64,000 nt of DNA from Inquilinus limosus (lineage in GTDB: Bacteria; Pseudomonadota; Alphaproteobacteria; DSM-16000; Inquilinaceae), in the NCBI RefSeq assembly GCF_002195995.1, contig NZ_NHON01000026.1, positions 1-64,000 on the forward strand, written 5' to 3'. The position numbers were made by a program, and so were the translations under genes. Under the pieces are notes generated by a model, which saw only the letters and a program-made list of their open reading frames with translations, made no database searches and had not been told where the DNA came from. Below, piece by piece: positions 46,041 to 54,779 of this stretch. Position 1 is the stretch's first letter. The number at the start of each line of letters is the position of its first letter.

Positions 46041-46571
46041 TCAGGATCGGCCCTGCGCGTCGCCCCCGCCCTTGCCGCCCCAGCGCGAATCCTCGATCCG
46101 CGGCAGCGACGGGTCGCGGCCGCCGTCGGGCTTCACCTCGGTGTAGTCGGCATCGATCACCGTGCCGCCGCCCGGGCTTCCGGGTCCGCGGCCGCCGGGC
46201 CAGACGGTGAAGCCACCGCGCCGCTTGGCCTGCACGCCCAGCCAGCGGATCAGCGCGCGCCGGACCGGGGGCAGCAGCAGCGGCAGCGCCATCAGGTCGC
46301 TGAGGAAGCCGGGGAAGATCAGCAGCAGCGCGGCCAGCACCAAGAGGGCGGCATGCGCCACCGGCTCGGCCGGCGGCTCGCCGCGGGCGAGCGCCGCCTG
46401 CATCTCCCGCAGCGCCCGCATGCCCTGACGTTTCAGCAGCAGCGAGCCGATCACGCCGATGGCGATGAACAGCAGCAGGGTGGCGAGCACGCCGATCCAG
46501 CGGCCGACCACGATGAACACCGTGATCTCGGCCAGGACCGGGACAAGAAGCAGCAGGGCGAGGAGGGGCAT
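46041..46571 (-). CDS. FxsA family membrane protein
   Basis: 176 residues. The N-terminus (MPLLALLLLVPVLAEITVFIVVGRWIG) and the conserved GVIGSLLLKRQGMRALREMQAALARGEPP and LLLIFPGFLSDLMALPLLLPPVRR blocks are those of FxsA, which affects phage exclusion when overproduced in E. coli. Three to four membrane helices are followed by a polar tail of about 50 residues rich in glycine. The start is the first ATG giving the conserved N-terminus; a much longer frame upstream opposes the Tim44-like gene and is rejected. Confidence 0.9.
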   Translation of the reverse strand: MPLLALLLLVPVLAEITVFIVVGRWIGVLATLLLFIAIGVIGSLLLKRQGMRALREMQAALARGEPPAEPVAHAALLVLAALLLIFPGFLSDLMALPLLLPPVRRALIRWLGVQAKRRGGFTVWPGGRGPGSPGGGTVIDADYTEVKPDGGRDPSLPRIEDSRWGGKGGGDAQGRS

Positions 46572-46773
46572 CGGTTTCCCTTGCCGTTTGGGGGTCGGCA
46601 GCCTATCTGTCGGGGGCAGGCGTCGTTCCTGACCGCGCATCCTGGCCCGAACGGTTGTCCGCCGAGCATTCGCTGATCCGGCCGGGCCGACCAAGAGGTA
46701 GTGTCGCGCGGCGCCCGGGTCCAGAGCGATGCATTCGGCGCCGGCACGGGCGCGCGGCCAAGTGTAGGGAGCG

Positions 46774-47439
46774 ATGGGCGAAGGCTCTTTCCTCGATATC
46801 CTGGTTCTGGCGGTGATCGCCGGCTTCTTGATCCTGCGGCTGCGCAGCGTGCTCGGCCGGCGCACGGGGACGGAGCAGCGGCGGTCGAACCCGATCGCCC
46901 AGCAGCCGGCCAGGCCCGAGCCCCGCTCTCCCGACAATGTCGTGAGCATGCCGGAGCGGCCGCGGGCCAACGGCAATGGCGACAGCGCCCCGGCCAGCGG
47001 CCTGACCCAGATCAAGATCGCCGACCGCAGCTTCAGCGAGAGCAGTTTCGTCGGCGGCGCCCGCGCGGCGTTCAAGATGATCGTCGAGGCCTTCGCCCGC
47101 GGCGACACGGCAACGCTGCGCCCGCTCCTGTCCGACGAGCTGTATGACGAGTTCAGCGGCGCGATCCGCGACCGCCTGGCCGCCGGCCATGTGCTGGAGG
47201 AGACGGTGGAATCGGTCGACCGCGCCGAGATCATCGACGCCCGCATGGACGGCCGCACCGCCTTCGTCACCGTGCGCCTGACCTCGCGCCAGAAGAGCGT
47301 GACGCGGGACGCCGAGGGCAAGGTGATCGAAGGCAGCCCGGACCAGACGGTCGAAGTCACCGACATCTGGACCTTCGCCCGCAACACTCGCGCCACCGAC
47401 CCGAACTGGGCGCTGGTCGAGACCCGCGAATCCCACTGA
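46774..47439 (+). CDS. Tim44/TimA family protein
   Basis: 221 residues. One N-terminal membrane helix (about 7-22: LDILVLAVIAGFLILRL) and a disordered linker precede a C-terminal Tim44-like domain from about residue 90 (FVGGARAAFKMIVEAFARGD, LLSDELYDEFSGAI, VTDIWTFARNT). Bacterial relatives (TimA) are inner-membrane proteins related to the mitochondrial import motor subunit Tim44. It is divergent from fxsA. In other alphaproteobacteria mltA comes next; here an Smr gene follows directly. Confidence 0.88.
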   Translation: MGEGSFLDILVLAVIAGFLILRLRSVLGRRTGTEQRRSNPIAQQPARPEPRSPDNVVSMPERPRANGNGDSAPASGLTQIKIADRSFSESSFVGGARAAFKMIVEAFARGDTATLRPLLSDELYDEFSGAIRDRLAAGHVLEETVESVDRAEIIDARMDGRTAFVTVRLTSRQKSVTRDAEGKVIEGSPDQTVEVTDIWTFARNTRATDPNWALVETRESH

Positions 47440-47527
47440 CCCGCCGATGCTGTCGCTCCTGACCCGTCCGGCCCGGCCCCGTCCGGGCCGCGGCCGTTCG
47501 GCCGAGGATGCCGACCGCTGATCCGGC

Positions 47528-48091
47528 ATGGCCAAGACCCGAAAGCCCAGCGAGGAAGAGCGCCGCCTCTGGCGTCTCGTGATGCAGGACGTCGTGCCGC
47601 TGCGGCCGCGCGACCCGGCGTCCCCGCCGCCGCCTCCTGAACCCGCTCCACCGGCCCCTCCGCCGCGGCCCGCCCCGTCGGGCCAGCGCCTCACCCCGGC
47701 GGCTCCGAAGCCGCCCGTGGCGCCGGCAGCGCCGAAGCGGCTGCGCTCCGGCGACCTGACCGGCATCGACGGGCACCGCGCCGACCGGCTGCGCCGCGGC
47801 AAGGAGGGGATCGAGGGCCGGCTGGACCTGCACGGCATGCGCCAGGTCGAGGCGCATGACGCGCTGATCGGCTTCATCGCTTCGGCCCAGCGGGCGGGCA
47901 AGAAGACGCTGCTGGTGATCACCGGCAAGGGCAGCTTCTCGAACGGCGACAGCGTGCTGCGCCAGAACGTGCCGGTGTGGCTGAACGAGGCGCCGCTGCG
48001 CGGCAGGATCCTGGCCATCACCCCGGCCCATCCCCGCGACGGCGGCTCCGGCGCGCTCTACATCATCCTCAAGCGCCAGCGCGAGACGTAG
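47528..48091 (+). CDS. Smr domain-containing protein
   Basis: 187 residues. A proline-rich disordered region (about 28-70) leads into a C-terminal Smr domain with the DLHGM motif (100-104), LLVITGKG and the ending GGSGALYIILKR. Smr domains are nucleic-acid endonuclease or binding modules. The gene is usually paired with the Tim44-like gene and mltA in this group. The last 23 bp overlap the 3' end of the opposing LysR gene. Confidence 0.9.
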   Translation: MAKTRKPSEEERRLWRLVMQDVVPLRPRDPASPPPPPEPAPPAPPPRPAPSGQRLTPAAPKPPVAPAAPKRLRSGDLTGIDGHRADRLRRGKEGIEGRLDLHGMRQVEAHDALIGFIASAQRAGKKTLLVITGKGSFSNGDSVLRQNVPVWLNEAPLRGRILAITPAHPRDGGSGALYIILKRQRET

Positions 48092-48965
48092 GGTTCCCGA
48101 ACTCCGCCAGGACCCAGTCGCGGACCGCCGTCACCGTCTCAGCCTCCGCGCCGGGGCGGCGGACCAGGTGGAAGCCCATGCCCTCGATCGCCGGGCCGAA
48201 GGGCTGCACCAGCGTGCCGGCCGCCAGCTCCGCCGCCACCAGCGTCAGGCTCAAGAGGCCGACGCCGTGGCCGGCCGCCACGGCCTGGATGGCGTGGCTC
48301 TCATCGGTGCAGTGCAGGGCGGAGGCGCCGGCCTCCGGCAGCCCGGCGGCGGCGAACCAGCGCGGCCAGGACGGCCGGTCGGGATGCGACACGCGCCACT
48401 CGAAATGCACCAGCCGGTGCCGCGCCAGCTGCTCCGGCGCTGTCAGCCCCAGCGCCGGATGCGCCACCGGCGCCAGCCGGTCCGTGCCCAGCAGCTCGGA
48501 CCGCAGCCCGGGATAGGCGCCGCTGCCGTAGCGGATGGCCAGGTCGGCGGTGCCGGCGGCCAGGTCCACCGGCTCATCCGCCGCCAGCAGGCGCAGCGTG
48601 ACGTCCGGCCGCCGCTCCTGGAACGACGCGACGCGCGGCACCAGCAGCCGGGCGGTGAAGGCGCGGGTGGCGGTCAGCGTCACGGTGCTGGGCCTGGCCC
48701 GGGCCGACAGCCCGTCGATGGTGCGGGCGAAGGCGTCGAAGCCATTGCGCAGCACGGGGTACAGGCGCTGCGCCGCCTCGGTCATCACCACCTGCCGGGT
48801 CCGCCGCTCGAACAGCCGCAGCCCCATCGTCTGCTCCAGCAGGCGGATCTGATGGCTGACGGCGGTCGGCGTCACCAGCAGCTCCTCCGCCGCGCGCTTG
48901 AAGCTGAGATGGCGGGCGGCGGCCTCGAAGGCGCGCAGGGCGGCGAGCGGGGGCAGGCGGCGCAT
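48069..48965 (-). CDS. LysR family transcriptional regulator (GcvA-like)
   Basis: 298 residues from ATG 48965 (MRRLPPLAALRAFEAAARH), the typical GcvA-type N-terminus. A start 11 codons upstream at 48998 is also possible. The helix-turn-helix is LSFKRAAEELLVTPTAVSHQIRLLE, and the effector domain follows with VTLTATRAFTARLLVPRVASF and DLAIRYGSG. It is divergent from the azoreductase gene and probably controls it; the effector is unknown. Confidence 0.92.
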   Translation of the reverse strand: MRRLPPLAALRAFEAAARHLSFKRAAEELLVTPTAVSHQIRLLEQTMGLRLFERRTRQVVMTEAAQRLYPVLRNGFDAFARTIDGLSARARPSTVTLTATRAFTARLLVPRVASFQERRPDVTLRLLAADEPVDLAAGTADLAIRYGSGAYPGLRSELLGTDRLAPVAHPALGLTAPEQLARHRLVHFEWRVSHPDRPSWPRWFAAAGLPEAGASALHCTDESHAIQAVAAGHGVGLLSLTLVAAELAAGTLVQPFGPAIEGMGFHLVRRPGAEAETVTAVRDWVLAEFGNPTSRAGA

Positions 48966-49074
48966 GGCGGTCACGATGGATGAGTTCAACTCAGCCATAG
49001 GATGAGGGATTCGCCTTTGTCCGCAAGCCGGAAAGCGCACATCTCCTGGGGCAGAGATCTTCTGGAGCTCAGCC

Positions 49075-49731
49075 ATGACCACGATCCTGCACATCGATGC
49101 CAGCGCCCGCCTCGGCCGCTCGCACACCCGCCGCCTGTCGGCCCGCTTCATGGAGGCCTGGCTGGCCCGGCGGCCGCACGACATGGTGATCCGCCGCGAT
49201 GTCGGGCTGGAACCGCCGCCGCCGGTGACCGAGGCCTGGATCGCCGCAGCGTTCACCAAGCCGGAGCGGCGGACGCCGGAGATGCGCGCGGCGCTGGCGG
49301 TCAGCGACGCGCTGGTGGACGAGCTGGAGCGCGCCGACCTGATCGTCGCCGGCGTGCCGATGTACAATTTCGGCCTGCCGGCGCCGATGAAGGCCTGGGT
49401 CGACAACATCGTCCGGGTCGGCCGCACCTTCGGCTTCGACCGCAGCCGGCCGGGCGAGCCCTACTGGCCGATGCTGTCCGGTAAGCGGCTGGTAACGCTC
49501 GGCGCCCGCGGCGACTGGGGCTACGGGCCGGGGGAGCGCATCGCCGGCCTCAACCATGTCGAGCCGCATCTGCAGACGGTGTTCCGCTACATCGGCATCA
49601 CCGACGCGGTCTCGATCGCCGCGGAGTACGACGAGTTCGCCGATGAGCGGATCCGACAGTCGCTGCAGGCGGCCGAGGCCGAGATCGACCGGCTGGTGGC
49701 GCGGATGGCCGAGGAGGCTGTGGCGGCTTGA
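49075..49731 (+). CDS. FMN-dependent NADH-azoreductase (AzoR-like flavodoxin fold)
   Basis: 218 residues. The flavodoxin-like fold begins ILHIDASARLGRSHTRRLSARF (FMN phosphate loop), with PMYNFGLPAPMKAWVDNIVRVGRTF and GARGDWGYGPGERIAGLNHVEPHL as further FMN-contact regions. Relatives reduce quinones and azo dyes with NAD(P)H. The gene is 110 bp from the divergent LysR regulator, which suggests substrate-responsive control. Confidence 0.92.
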   Translation: MTTILHIDASARLGRSHTRRLSARFMEAWLARRPHDMVIRRDVGLEPPPPVTEAWIAAAFTKPERRTPEMRAALAVSDALVDELERADLIVAGVPMYNFGLPAPMKAWVDNIVRVGRTFGFDRSRPGEPYWPMLSGKRLVTLGARGDWGYGPGERIAGLNHVEPHLQTVFRYIGITDAVSIAAEYDEFADERIRQSLQAAEAEIDRLVARMAEEAVAA

Positions 49732-49786
49732 CGGCGACAGGCGAGGGGCGCTGTGCTGGGTCGGCGCCCCGACCAGGCAAAACCCG

Positions 49787-50335
49787 ATGAGCGACCGTTT
49801 CAGCACCGAGGCCCGAGCCCGACTGGGCGCCGTCCTGGGCGGCGCCGGGTTCCGGTGGGTGGCCGAGCGCGACGATCCGCGGGGCTTCGGCGACGGATAT
49901 GTCGATGCCTGTTCGCCGACGGCCTGCCTGCGCATCATCCGCGACCGCGGACAGATGTTCCTTGAGGCCCGGCCCGTTGATGCTGTGGATTGGGTGCCGG
50001 TCGAACATCTCATCCCGGCAGTACCGAGACCGGCGCCAACGCTGGACGGGGCTCTGCGGTATCTCGATGCTCATCTTGGCGCTCTGATCTCGGCGATTGC
50101 CGGTGGGTGGGGGCCGACCCGAGACTTTCATGCAGCCGTCATCCGGCCGTCATCGGCCGACCCCACTCTCCCGCCGCGTTTCGTTCGAGAGGGGGTTCCA
50201 TGCATCCGTTCCGTCTTGCCACCGCCTCGCTGGCGGTCCTGGCCCTGTCCGCCGCCGCGGCCCTGGCCGGTGATGATCCGGCGCCGCAGACCTATCCGGC
50301 GGTGCTGGAAGGCCATGCCGTGCTGCCGGCGATGA
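49787..50335 (+). CDS. Hypothetical protein with uncertain C-terminus
   Basis: 182 residues if read to the stop at 50335. The first 110 or so residues look like a real cytoplasmic protein (FRWVAERDDPRGFGDGYVDA, CLRIIRDRGQMFLEARP, WVPVEHLIPAVPRP, ALRYLDAHLGAL). The last 45 overlap the start of the exported esterase gene and have the arginine/proline-rich character of a shadow frame. The true gene may have lost its proper stop by mutation. I do not recognise the family. A possible Pho box lies within its 3' part. Confidence 0.5.
   Translation: MSDRFSTEARARLGAVLGGAGFRWVAERDDPRGFGDGYVDACSPTACLRIIRDRGQMFLEARPVDAVDWVPVEHLIPAVPRPAPTLDGALRYLDAHLGALISAIAGGWGPTRDFHAAVIRPSSADPTLPPRFVREGVPCIRSVLPPPRWRSWPCPPPRPWPVMIRRRRPIRRCWKAMPCCRR
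50136..50153 (+). promoter_or_regulatory. Possible Pho box upstream of the esterase gene
   Basis: CCGTCAT at 50136-50142 is repeated at 50147-50153. The 11-bp period is that of PhoB-binding boxes (consensus CTGTCAT repeated every 11 bp). It lies 47 bp before the start of a phytase-like gene. The spacing is exact, but the sequence match is imperfect. Confidence 0.4.
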
Positions 50336-51582
50336 CCTTCGCCGCGCCGCCGGCCGATGCGCCGGCGATGTTCGCCACCTCGGCCAAGTTCGCCGGCCCG
50401 ACGCTGGCCCGGATCGACCGGCCGTTCAGCGTCATGGGCACCACCGGCTCGGGCAAGGCGGTGCGCGAGACCGGCCTGACCTTCCCCTTCGTCGGCCAGG
50501 CGGTGCAGGGCTTCAGCGGCATCCGGCCGGTCGGCAACGGCGAATACGTCGTCATCACCGACAACGGCTTCGGCGCCAAGGCCAACTCGCCGGACGCGAT
50601 GCTGATGGTGCACCGGGTGAAGCCGGACTGGCAGGCCGGCCGGGTCGCGGTGCTCAACACGATGTTCCTGTCCGACCCCGACAGGAAGGTGCCGTTCCGC
50701 ATCGTCACCGAGGCGACCAAGGAGCGCTACCTGACCGGCGCCGATTTCGACATCGAATCGGTGCAGTTGATCGGCGACCATTACTGGTTCGGCGACGAGC
50801 TCGGGCCCTTCCTGATCGAGACCGACGCCGCCGGCCGGGTGCTGACCGTGGTCGACACGGTGGCGGACGGCAAGCCGGTGCGCTCGCCCGACAACCCATA
50901 CCTCACCATGCCGGGCGCCCCCGGCCCGGTCGCCTTCGAATCGCGCCGCAGCAAGGGCTTCGAGGGCATGGCGGCGTCGGAGGACGGCAAGACCCTGTAC
51001 CCGCTGCTGGAAGGCGGACTGTGGGACGCCGCCAAGGGCGCGCCGGAGACGGACGCCCAGGGCCATGAGCTGCTGCGCGTGCTGGAATTCGACGTCGCGT
51101 CGAAGAAATTCACCGGCAAGTCGTGGAAGTACCGGCTCGAGACCAACGGCAACTCGATCGGCGACTTCAACCTGATCGGCGGCACCCGCGGCCTGATCAT
51201 CGAGCGCGACCAGGGCGAGGGCGATGTCGCCCAGGCCTGCCAGGGCGACCCGAAGCCGGACTGCTTCGCCACCCCGGCCAAGCTGAAGCGGGTCTATCTG
51301 GTCGACCTGGCGGATGCGGATGCCGACGGCATCCTGCGCAAGATCGGCTCAATCGACCTGCTGGCGATCCAGGATCCCGGCCACCAGGCGCGCCAGGGCG
51401 GCCATGACGGCACGCTGAGCTTCCCCTTCGTGACGATCGAGAACGTGGCGCGGGTCGACGCCGACCACATCATCGTCGCCAACGACAACAACCTGCCCTT
51501 CTCCTCCGGCCGCGCCGTCGACCGGCAGGACGATGAGGAGTTCGTGCTGCTCAAGGTTACCGAGCTGCTGAACGCGAGGTAA
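50200..51582 (+). CDS. Exported esterase-like / phytase-like beta-propeller protein
   Basis: 460 residues from ATG 50200 with GAGAGGGGG as ribosome-binding site and a signal peptide ending AALAGD. Motifs FSGIRPVGNGEYVVITDNGFG, GADFDIESVQLIGDHYWFGDELGPFLIETD and KGFEGMAASEDGKTLYPLLEG match the esterase-like-activity-of-phytase family. These are periplasmic or secreted phosphoesterase relatives. A possible Pho box upstream would fit induction by phosphate starvation. The enzymatic substrate is unproved. Confidence 0.88.
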   Translation: MHPFRLATASLAVLALSAAAALAGDDPAPQTYPAVLEGHAVLPAMTFAAPPADAPAMFATSAKFAGPTLARIDRPFSVMGTTGSGKAVRETGLTFPFVGQAVQGFSGIRPVGNGEYVVITDNGFGAKANSPDAMLMVHRVKPDWQAGRVAVLNTMFLSDPDRKVPFRIVTEATKERYLTGADFDIESVQLIGDHYWFGDELGPFLIETDAAGRVLTVVDTVADGKPVRSPDNPYLTMPGAPGPVAFESRRSKGFEGMAASEDGKTLYPLLEGGLWDAAKGAPETDAQGHELLRVLEFDVASKKFTGKSWKYRLETNGNSIGDFNLIGGTRGLIIERDQGEGDVAQACQGDPKPDCFATPAKLKRVYLVDLADADADGILRKIGSIDLLAIQDPGHQARQGGHDGTLSFPFVTIENVARVDADHIIVANDNNLPFSSGRAVDRQDDEEFVLLKVTELLNAR

Positions 51583-51658
51583 CAAGGACGGCCCTCGCTG
51601 GGGGGGCCTCACCAGCGGCGAGGTCTTGATCAGGCTCGCTCCTCCCCACCGAAAGAAT

Positions 51659-51745
51659 CGTCATTGCGAGGAGGCGAAGCCGACGAAGCAATCCAGGGGC
51701 CACGCCAAACGGCCCCTGGATTGCTTCGCTGCTCTCGCAATGACG
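51659..51745. repeat. A/B-arm palindromic repeat, copy 5
   Basis: An 87-bp copy with A core left and a one-base variant of the B core right (GAGAGCAGCGAAGC). The inner stem is CCAGGGGCC/GGCCCCTGG with loop ACGCCAAAC. It lies between the convergent esterase and MBL-hydrolase genes. Confidence 0.94.
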
Positions 51746-51767
51746 AATTTTTGAGGGTGAGCCGCTG

Positions 51768-52595
51768 CTAGCCCTCGATGAATCTCCAGCCGCGGTCGCC
51801 GGCCTCGACCCGGCCGATCGGGCTGACATGGCTGCCGGTGACCCGCCAGCCATGCCGCGCTGCCTGGTCCAGCAGGAAGCGGCGGCTCTCGATGGCCTGC
51901 GCCGGGTCGAGGTCGTAGGTCAGGCCGACCTCCGGGTCCTCGATCTGCGGCACGCCGAGATGGATGGCGTCGGCCCAGATCAGCAGGGCGTCGCGGCCCT
52001 CGCCGAGGCGATAGCCGCTCTGCCCCGGCGTGTGGCCGGGCAGCGGCACGGCCTCGACGCCCGGCAGGCCCTCGACCGGACCGGGCGCGATGGGGCGGAT
52101 GCGGCCGGCATAGGCCCGGGCCAGGATGGCGGCCGCCTTGAAATTGCCGCGCCGAGCCGGCGGGAAGGTCTCGGCGATGGCCGCATCGCTGTAGAAGGCG
52201 AGATCCTTCTCGGGGATCAGGATCTCGGCACGGGGCAGCCAGGGTTGCTCGCCCACGAGCAGGCCCAGGACGTGGTCGCCATGCAGATGCGTGATCAGCA
52301 CGCGGTCGACCTCCTCAGGGCGCACGCCGGCCGCCGCCAGCGCCGCGGGGGCCTTGCCCAGCGCCGGCCCCCAATGGTCGCCGGTGCCGGCATCGATCAG
52401 GGAAATCCCGTTTTCCCCCCGCAGCAGGTAGCAGTTCACGTCGATGCTGATCTTGTCGCCGGGCCAGCCCTCGACCAGGCGCCGGGTGGCGTCCTCGCCG
52501 GCGGCATGGGTCAGCACCGTCTTCGGCGCCTCGAAGATGCCGTCGAGCAGTACCGTGACATCGTAGGGGCCGAAGCGCCTGGCAGCAGCGGACAT
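51768..52595 (-). CDS. MBL-fold metallo-hydrolase (lactonase-like)
   Basis: 275 residues. Metal ligands are in ITHLHGDHVLGL, PLPGHTPGQSGY and WADAIHLG, the pattern of the AHL-lactonase-like and glyoxalase II-like MBL group. Residues CYLLRGENGISLIDAGTG form the first strands. No signal peptide is visible. Whether it opens a lactone ring or another ester cannot be told. It is followed on its 3' side by a convergent repeat and preceded by hslU on the same strand, across a hairpin-bearing gap. Confidence 0.87.
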   Translation of the reverse strand: MSAAARRFGPYDVTVLLDGIFEAPKTVLTHAAGEDATRRLVEGWPGDKISIDVNCYLLRGENGISLIDAGTGDHWGPALGKAPAALAAAGVRPEEVDRVLITHLHGDHVLGLLVGEQPWLPRAEILIPEKDLAFYSDAAIAETFPPARRGNFKAAAILARAYAGRIRPIAPGPVEGLPGVEAVPLPGHTPGQSGYRLGEGRDALLIWADAIHLGVPQIEDPEVGLTYDLDPAQAIESRRFLLDQAARHGWRVTGSHVSPIGRVEAGDRGWRFIEG

Positions 52596-52640
52596 GTCGA
52601 TCCTCTCGGCAGAAGGACGGCTTGCCCGCCCGGGCTCGCG

Positions 52641-52673
52641 CCGTCACCGCCCAGGCTAGCCGGGCGGCGACGG
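52641..52673 (-). terminator. Hairpin downstream of hslU
   Basis: CCGTCACCGCCC (52641-52652) pairs with GGGCGGCGACGG (52662-52673) with one mismatch. It lies 34 bp past the hslU stop. No T-run follows on either strand, so terminator activity is uncertain. Confidence 0.4.
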
Positions 52674-52706
52674 TGAGCGGAAGGCGTCGAGACCGGTGGT
52701 CTGCTA

Positions 52707-54023
52707 TTACAGGATGAACTTGCTCAGATCGGCGTTCTTGGTCAGCGCGCCGACTTTGTCCTGGACATAGGCCGCGTCGATCTTCACCGTCTCGCCGGAC
52801 CGGTCGGAAGCGGTGAAGCTGACCTCGTCCAGCAGGCGCTCCAGCACCGTGTGCAGCCGCCGGGCGCCGATGTTCTCGACCGAACGGTTGATCTCCGCCG
52901 CCAGGTCGGCCAGGGCGTCGATCGCGTCCTCGGCGAAGTCCAGCGTCACCTCCTCGGTGCCCAGCAGCGCCTTGTACTGCTTGATCAGGCTGTGCTCCGG
53001 CTCGGTCAGGATGCGGCGGAAATCGTCGCGCGACAGGGCCTGCAGTTCGACCCGGATCGGCAGGCGGCCCTGCAGCTCCGGCAGCAGGTCGGACGGCTTG
53101 GCCAGCTGGAACGCGCCGGAGGCGATGAACAGGATGTAGTCGGTGCGCACCGTGCCGTATTTGGTCGCCACCTGGGTGCCCTCGATCAGCGGCAGCAGGT
53201 CGCGCTGCACGCCTTCGCGGCTGACATCGGCGCCCTGCCGCTCCGACCGGGCGGTGATCTTGTCGATCTCGTCCAGGAACACGATGCCGTTCTGCTCGAC
53301 CAGGTGGATCGCCTCGGCGGTCACCTTCTCCTGGTCCAGGAGCTTGTCCGATTCCTCGGCCATCAGCACCGCGTGGCTTTCCTGCACCGACATGCGGCGC
53401 GGCTTGGTGCGGTTGCCGAAGGCCTTGCCGAACATGTCGTTGAGGTTGAGCATGCCCATCTGGGCGCCCGGCATGCCGGGGATGTCGAAGGTCGGCAGCC
53501 CGCCGCCGGTGTCGGCGACCTGGATCTCGATCTCGCGATCGTTCAGCTGGCCCTCGCGCAGCATCTTGCGGAACTTCTGCCGGGTCTCGGCCGAGGCGCT
53601 GTCGCCGACCAGCGCGTCCAGCACCCGCTCCTCGGCGCGGATCTCGGCCTTGGCCGCGACCTCCTTGCGCAGGGTCTCGCGGGTCATCTTGATCGCGATC
53701 TCCAGCAGGTCGCGGACGATCTGCTCGACATCGCGGCCGACATAGCCGACCTCGGTGAACTTGGTGGCCTCGACCTTCAGGAACGGCGCGTTGGCCAGCT
53801 TCGCCAGGCGGCGCGCGATCTCGGTCTTGCCGACGCCGGTCGGGCCGATCATCAGGATGTTCTTCGGCAGCACCTCCTCGCGCAGCGCCTCGGGCAGCTG
53901 CTGGCGCCGCCAGCGGTTGCGGAGCGCGATGGCGACGGCGCGCTTGGCGTCGTGCTGGCCGACGATGAAGCGGTCGAGCTCGGAGACGATCTCGCGCGGG
54001 CTGAAATTGGCGGTGTCGGTCAT
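52707..54023 (-). CDS. hslU: ATP-dependent protease ATPase subunit HslU
   Basis: 438 residues, full length. The AAA+ core has Walker A GPTGVGKT (60-67), Walker B in [11 protein letters not shown] and the pore-loop/arm blocks. The N-terminus [33 protein letters not shown] is canonical, as is the C-terminal DLSKFIL that docks into HslV. It unfolds substrates for the HslV peptidase. It lies 46 bp downstream of hslV. Confidence 0.97.
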   Translation of the reverse strand: MTDTANFSPREIVSELDRFIVGQHDAKRAVAIALRNRWRRQQLPEALREEVLPKNILMIGPTGVGKTEIARRLAKLANAPFLKVEATKFTEVGYVGRDVEQIVRDLLEIAIKMTRETLRKEVAAKAEIRAEERVLDALVGDSASAETRQKFRKMLREGQLNDREIEIQVADTGGGLPTFDIPGMPGAQMGMLNLNDMFGKAFGNRTKPRRMSVQESHAVLMAEESDKLLDQEKVTAEAIHLVEQNGIVFLDEIDKITARSERQGADVSREGVQRDLLPLIEGTQVATKYGTVRTDYILFIASGAFQLAKPSDLLPELQGRLPIRVELQALSRDDFRRILTEPEHSLIKQYKALLGTEEVTLDFAEDAIDALADLAAEINRSVENIGARRLHTVLERLLDEVSFTASDRSGETVKIDAAYVQDKVGALTKNADLSKFIL

Positions 54024-54069
54024 CTCGGGTCCTTCGCGGCCGCGGGTCGGGTGATCGGCAGGGCCGCGA

Positions 54070-54618
54070 TCACAGGCTTTCCAGCGTGACGTTGTGGTTG
54101 GTGTAGATGCAGATGTCGCCGGCGATCTGCATCGCCTTGCGGGCGATGGTCTCGGCGTCGAATTCCGGGTGCTCCATATAGGCCCGGGCGGCGGCCAGGG
54201 CGAAGGGGCCGCCGGAGCCGATGCCGATCAGCCCGTCATCGGGCTCCAGCACGTCGCCGGTGCCGGTCAGGATCAGCGAGACCTGGCGGTCGCACACCGC
54301 CATCATCGCCTCCAGCCGGCGCAGGTAGCGGTCGGTGCGCCAGTCCTTGGCCAGCTCGACGCAGGCGCGGGCCAGCTGGCCCGGATGCTTCTCCAGCTTG
54401 GCCTCGAGGCGCTCGAACAGCGCCATGGCGTCGGCGGTCGCCCCGGCGAAGCCGGCGATGACGCTGCCGTCGCCCAGGCGCCGCACCTTGCGGGCGGTGC
54501 CCTTCATCACGGTGTTGCCGGCGGTGACCTGGCCGTCGCCGGCGATGACGACATGGCCGTTCTTGCGCACAGCGAGGATGGTGGTGCCGTGCCAGGCGGC
54601 ACTCTCGGAAGACGACAT
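54070..54618 (-). CDS. hslV: ATP-dependent protease peptidase subunit HslV
   Basis: 182 residues. After a short propeptide ([11 protein letters not shown]) the mature enzyme begins [21 protein letters not shown] in successive pieces, with Thr12 as the catalytic nucleophile. [37 protein letters not shown] and [15 protein letters not shown] are family blocks. It forms the double hexamer gated by HslU. Order hslV-hslU is standard. The gene is divergent from the his operon, 161 bp away, where promoters for both must lie. Confidence 0.97.
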   Translation of the reverse strand: MSSSESAAWHGTTILAVRKNGHVVIAGDGQVTAGNTVMKGTARKVRRLGDGSVIAGFAGATADAMALFERLEAKLEKHPGQLARACVELAKDWRTDRYLRRLEAMMAVCDRQVSLILTGTGDVLEPDDGLIGIGSGGPFALAAARAYMEHPEFDAETIARKAMQIAGDICIYTNHNVTLESL

Positions 54619-54779
54619 GCAGAAATCCGGAAATGCTGGGGTTAGGACGGGCGATCGGCCCGCACCGCCTAGATTGGACCGTCCGGCGGGGGGATCAAGT
54701 CTTGCGGACCGTTCCCTGCCCTCCGGGCATGGCTCCTTCTCTGGCGATGCGCCGGGCTTCCTGATAAGACACCTGGGCC

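Noticed and set aside
47447-47521. 25-codon open frame between the Tim44-like and Smr genes as an mltA remnant
   Set aside because: Too short and Arg/Pro-rich; no similarity to MltA can be argued.
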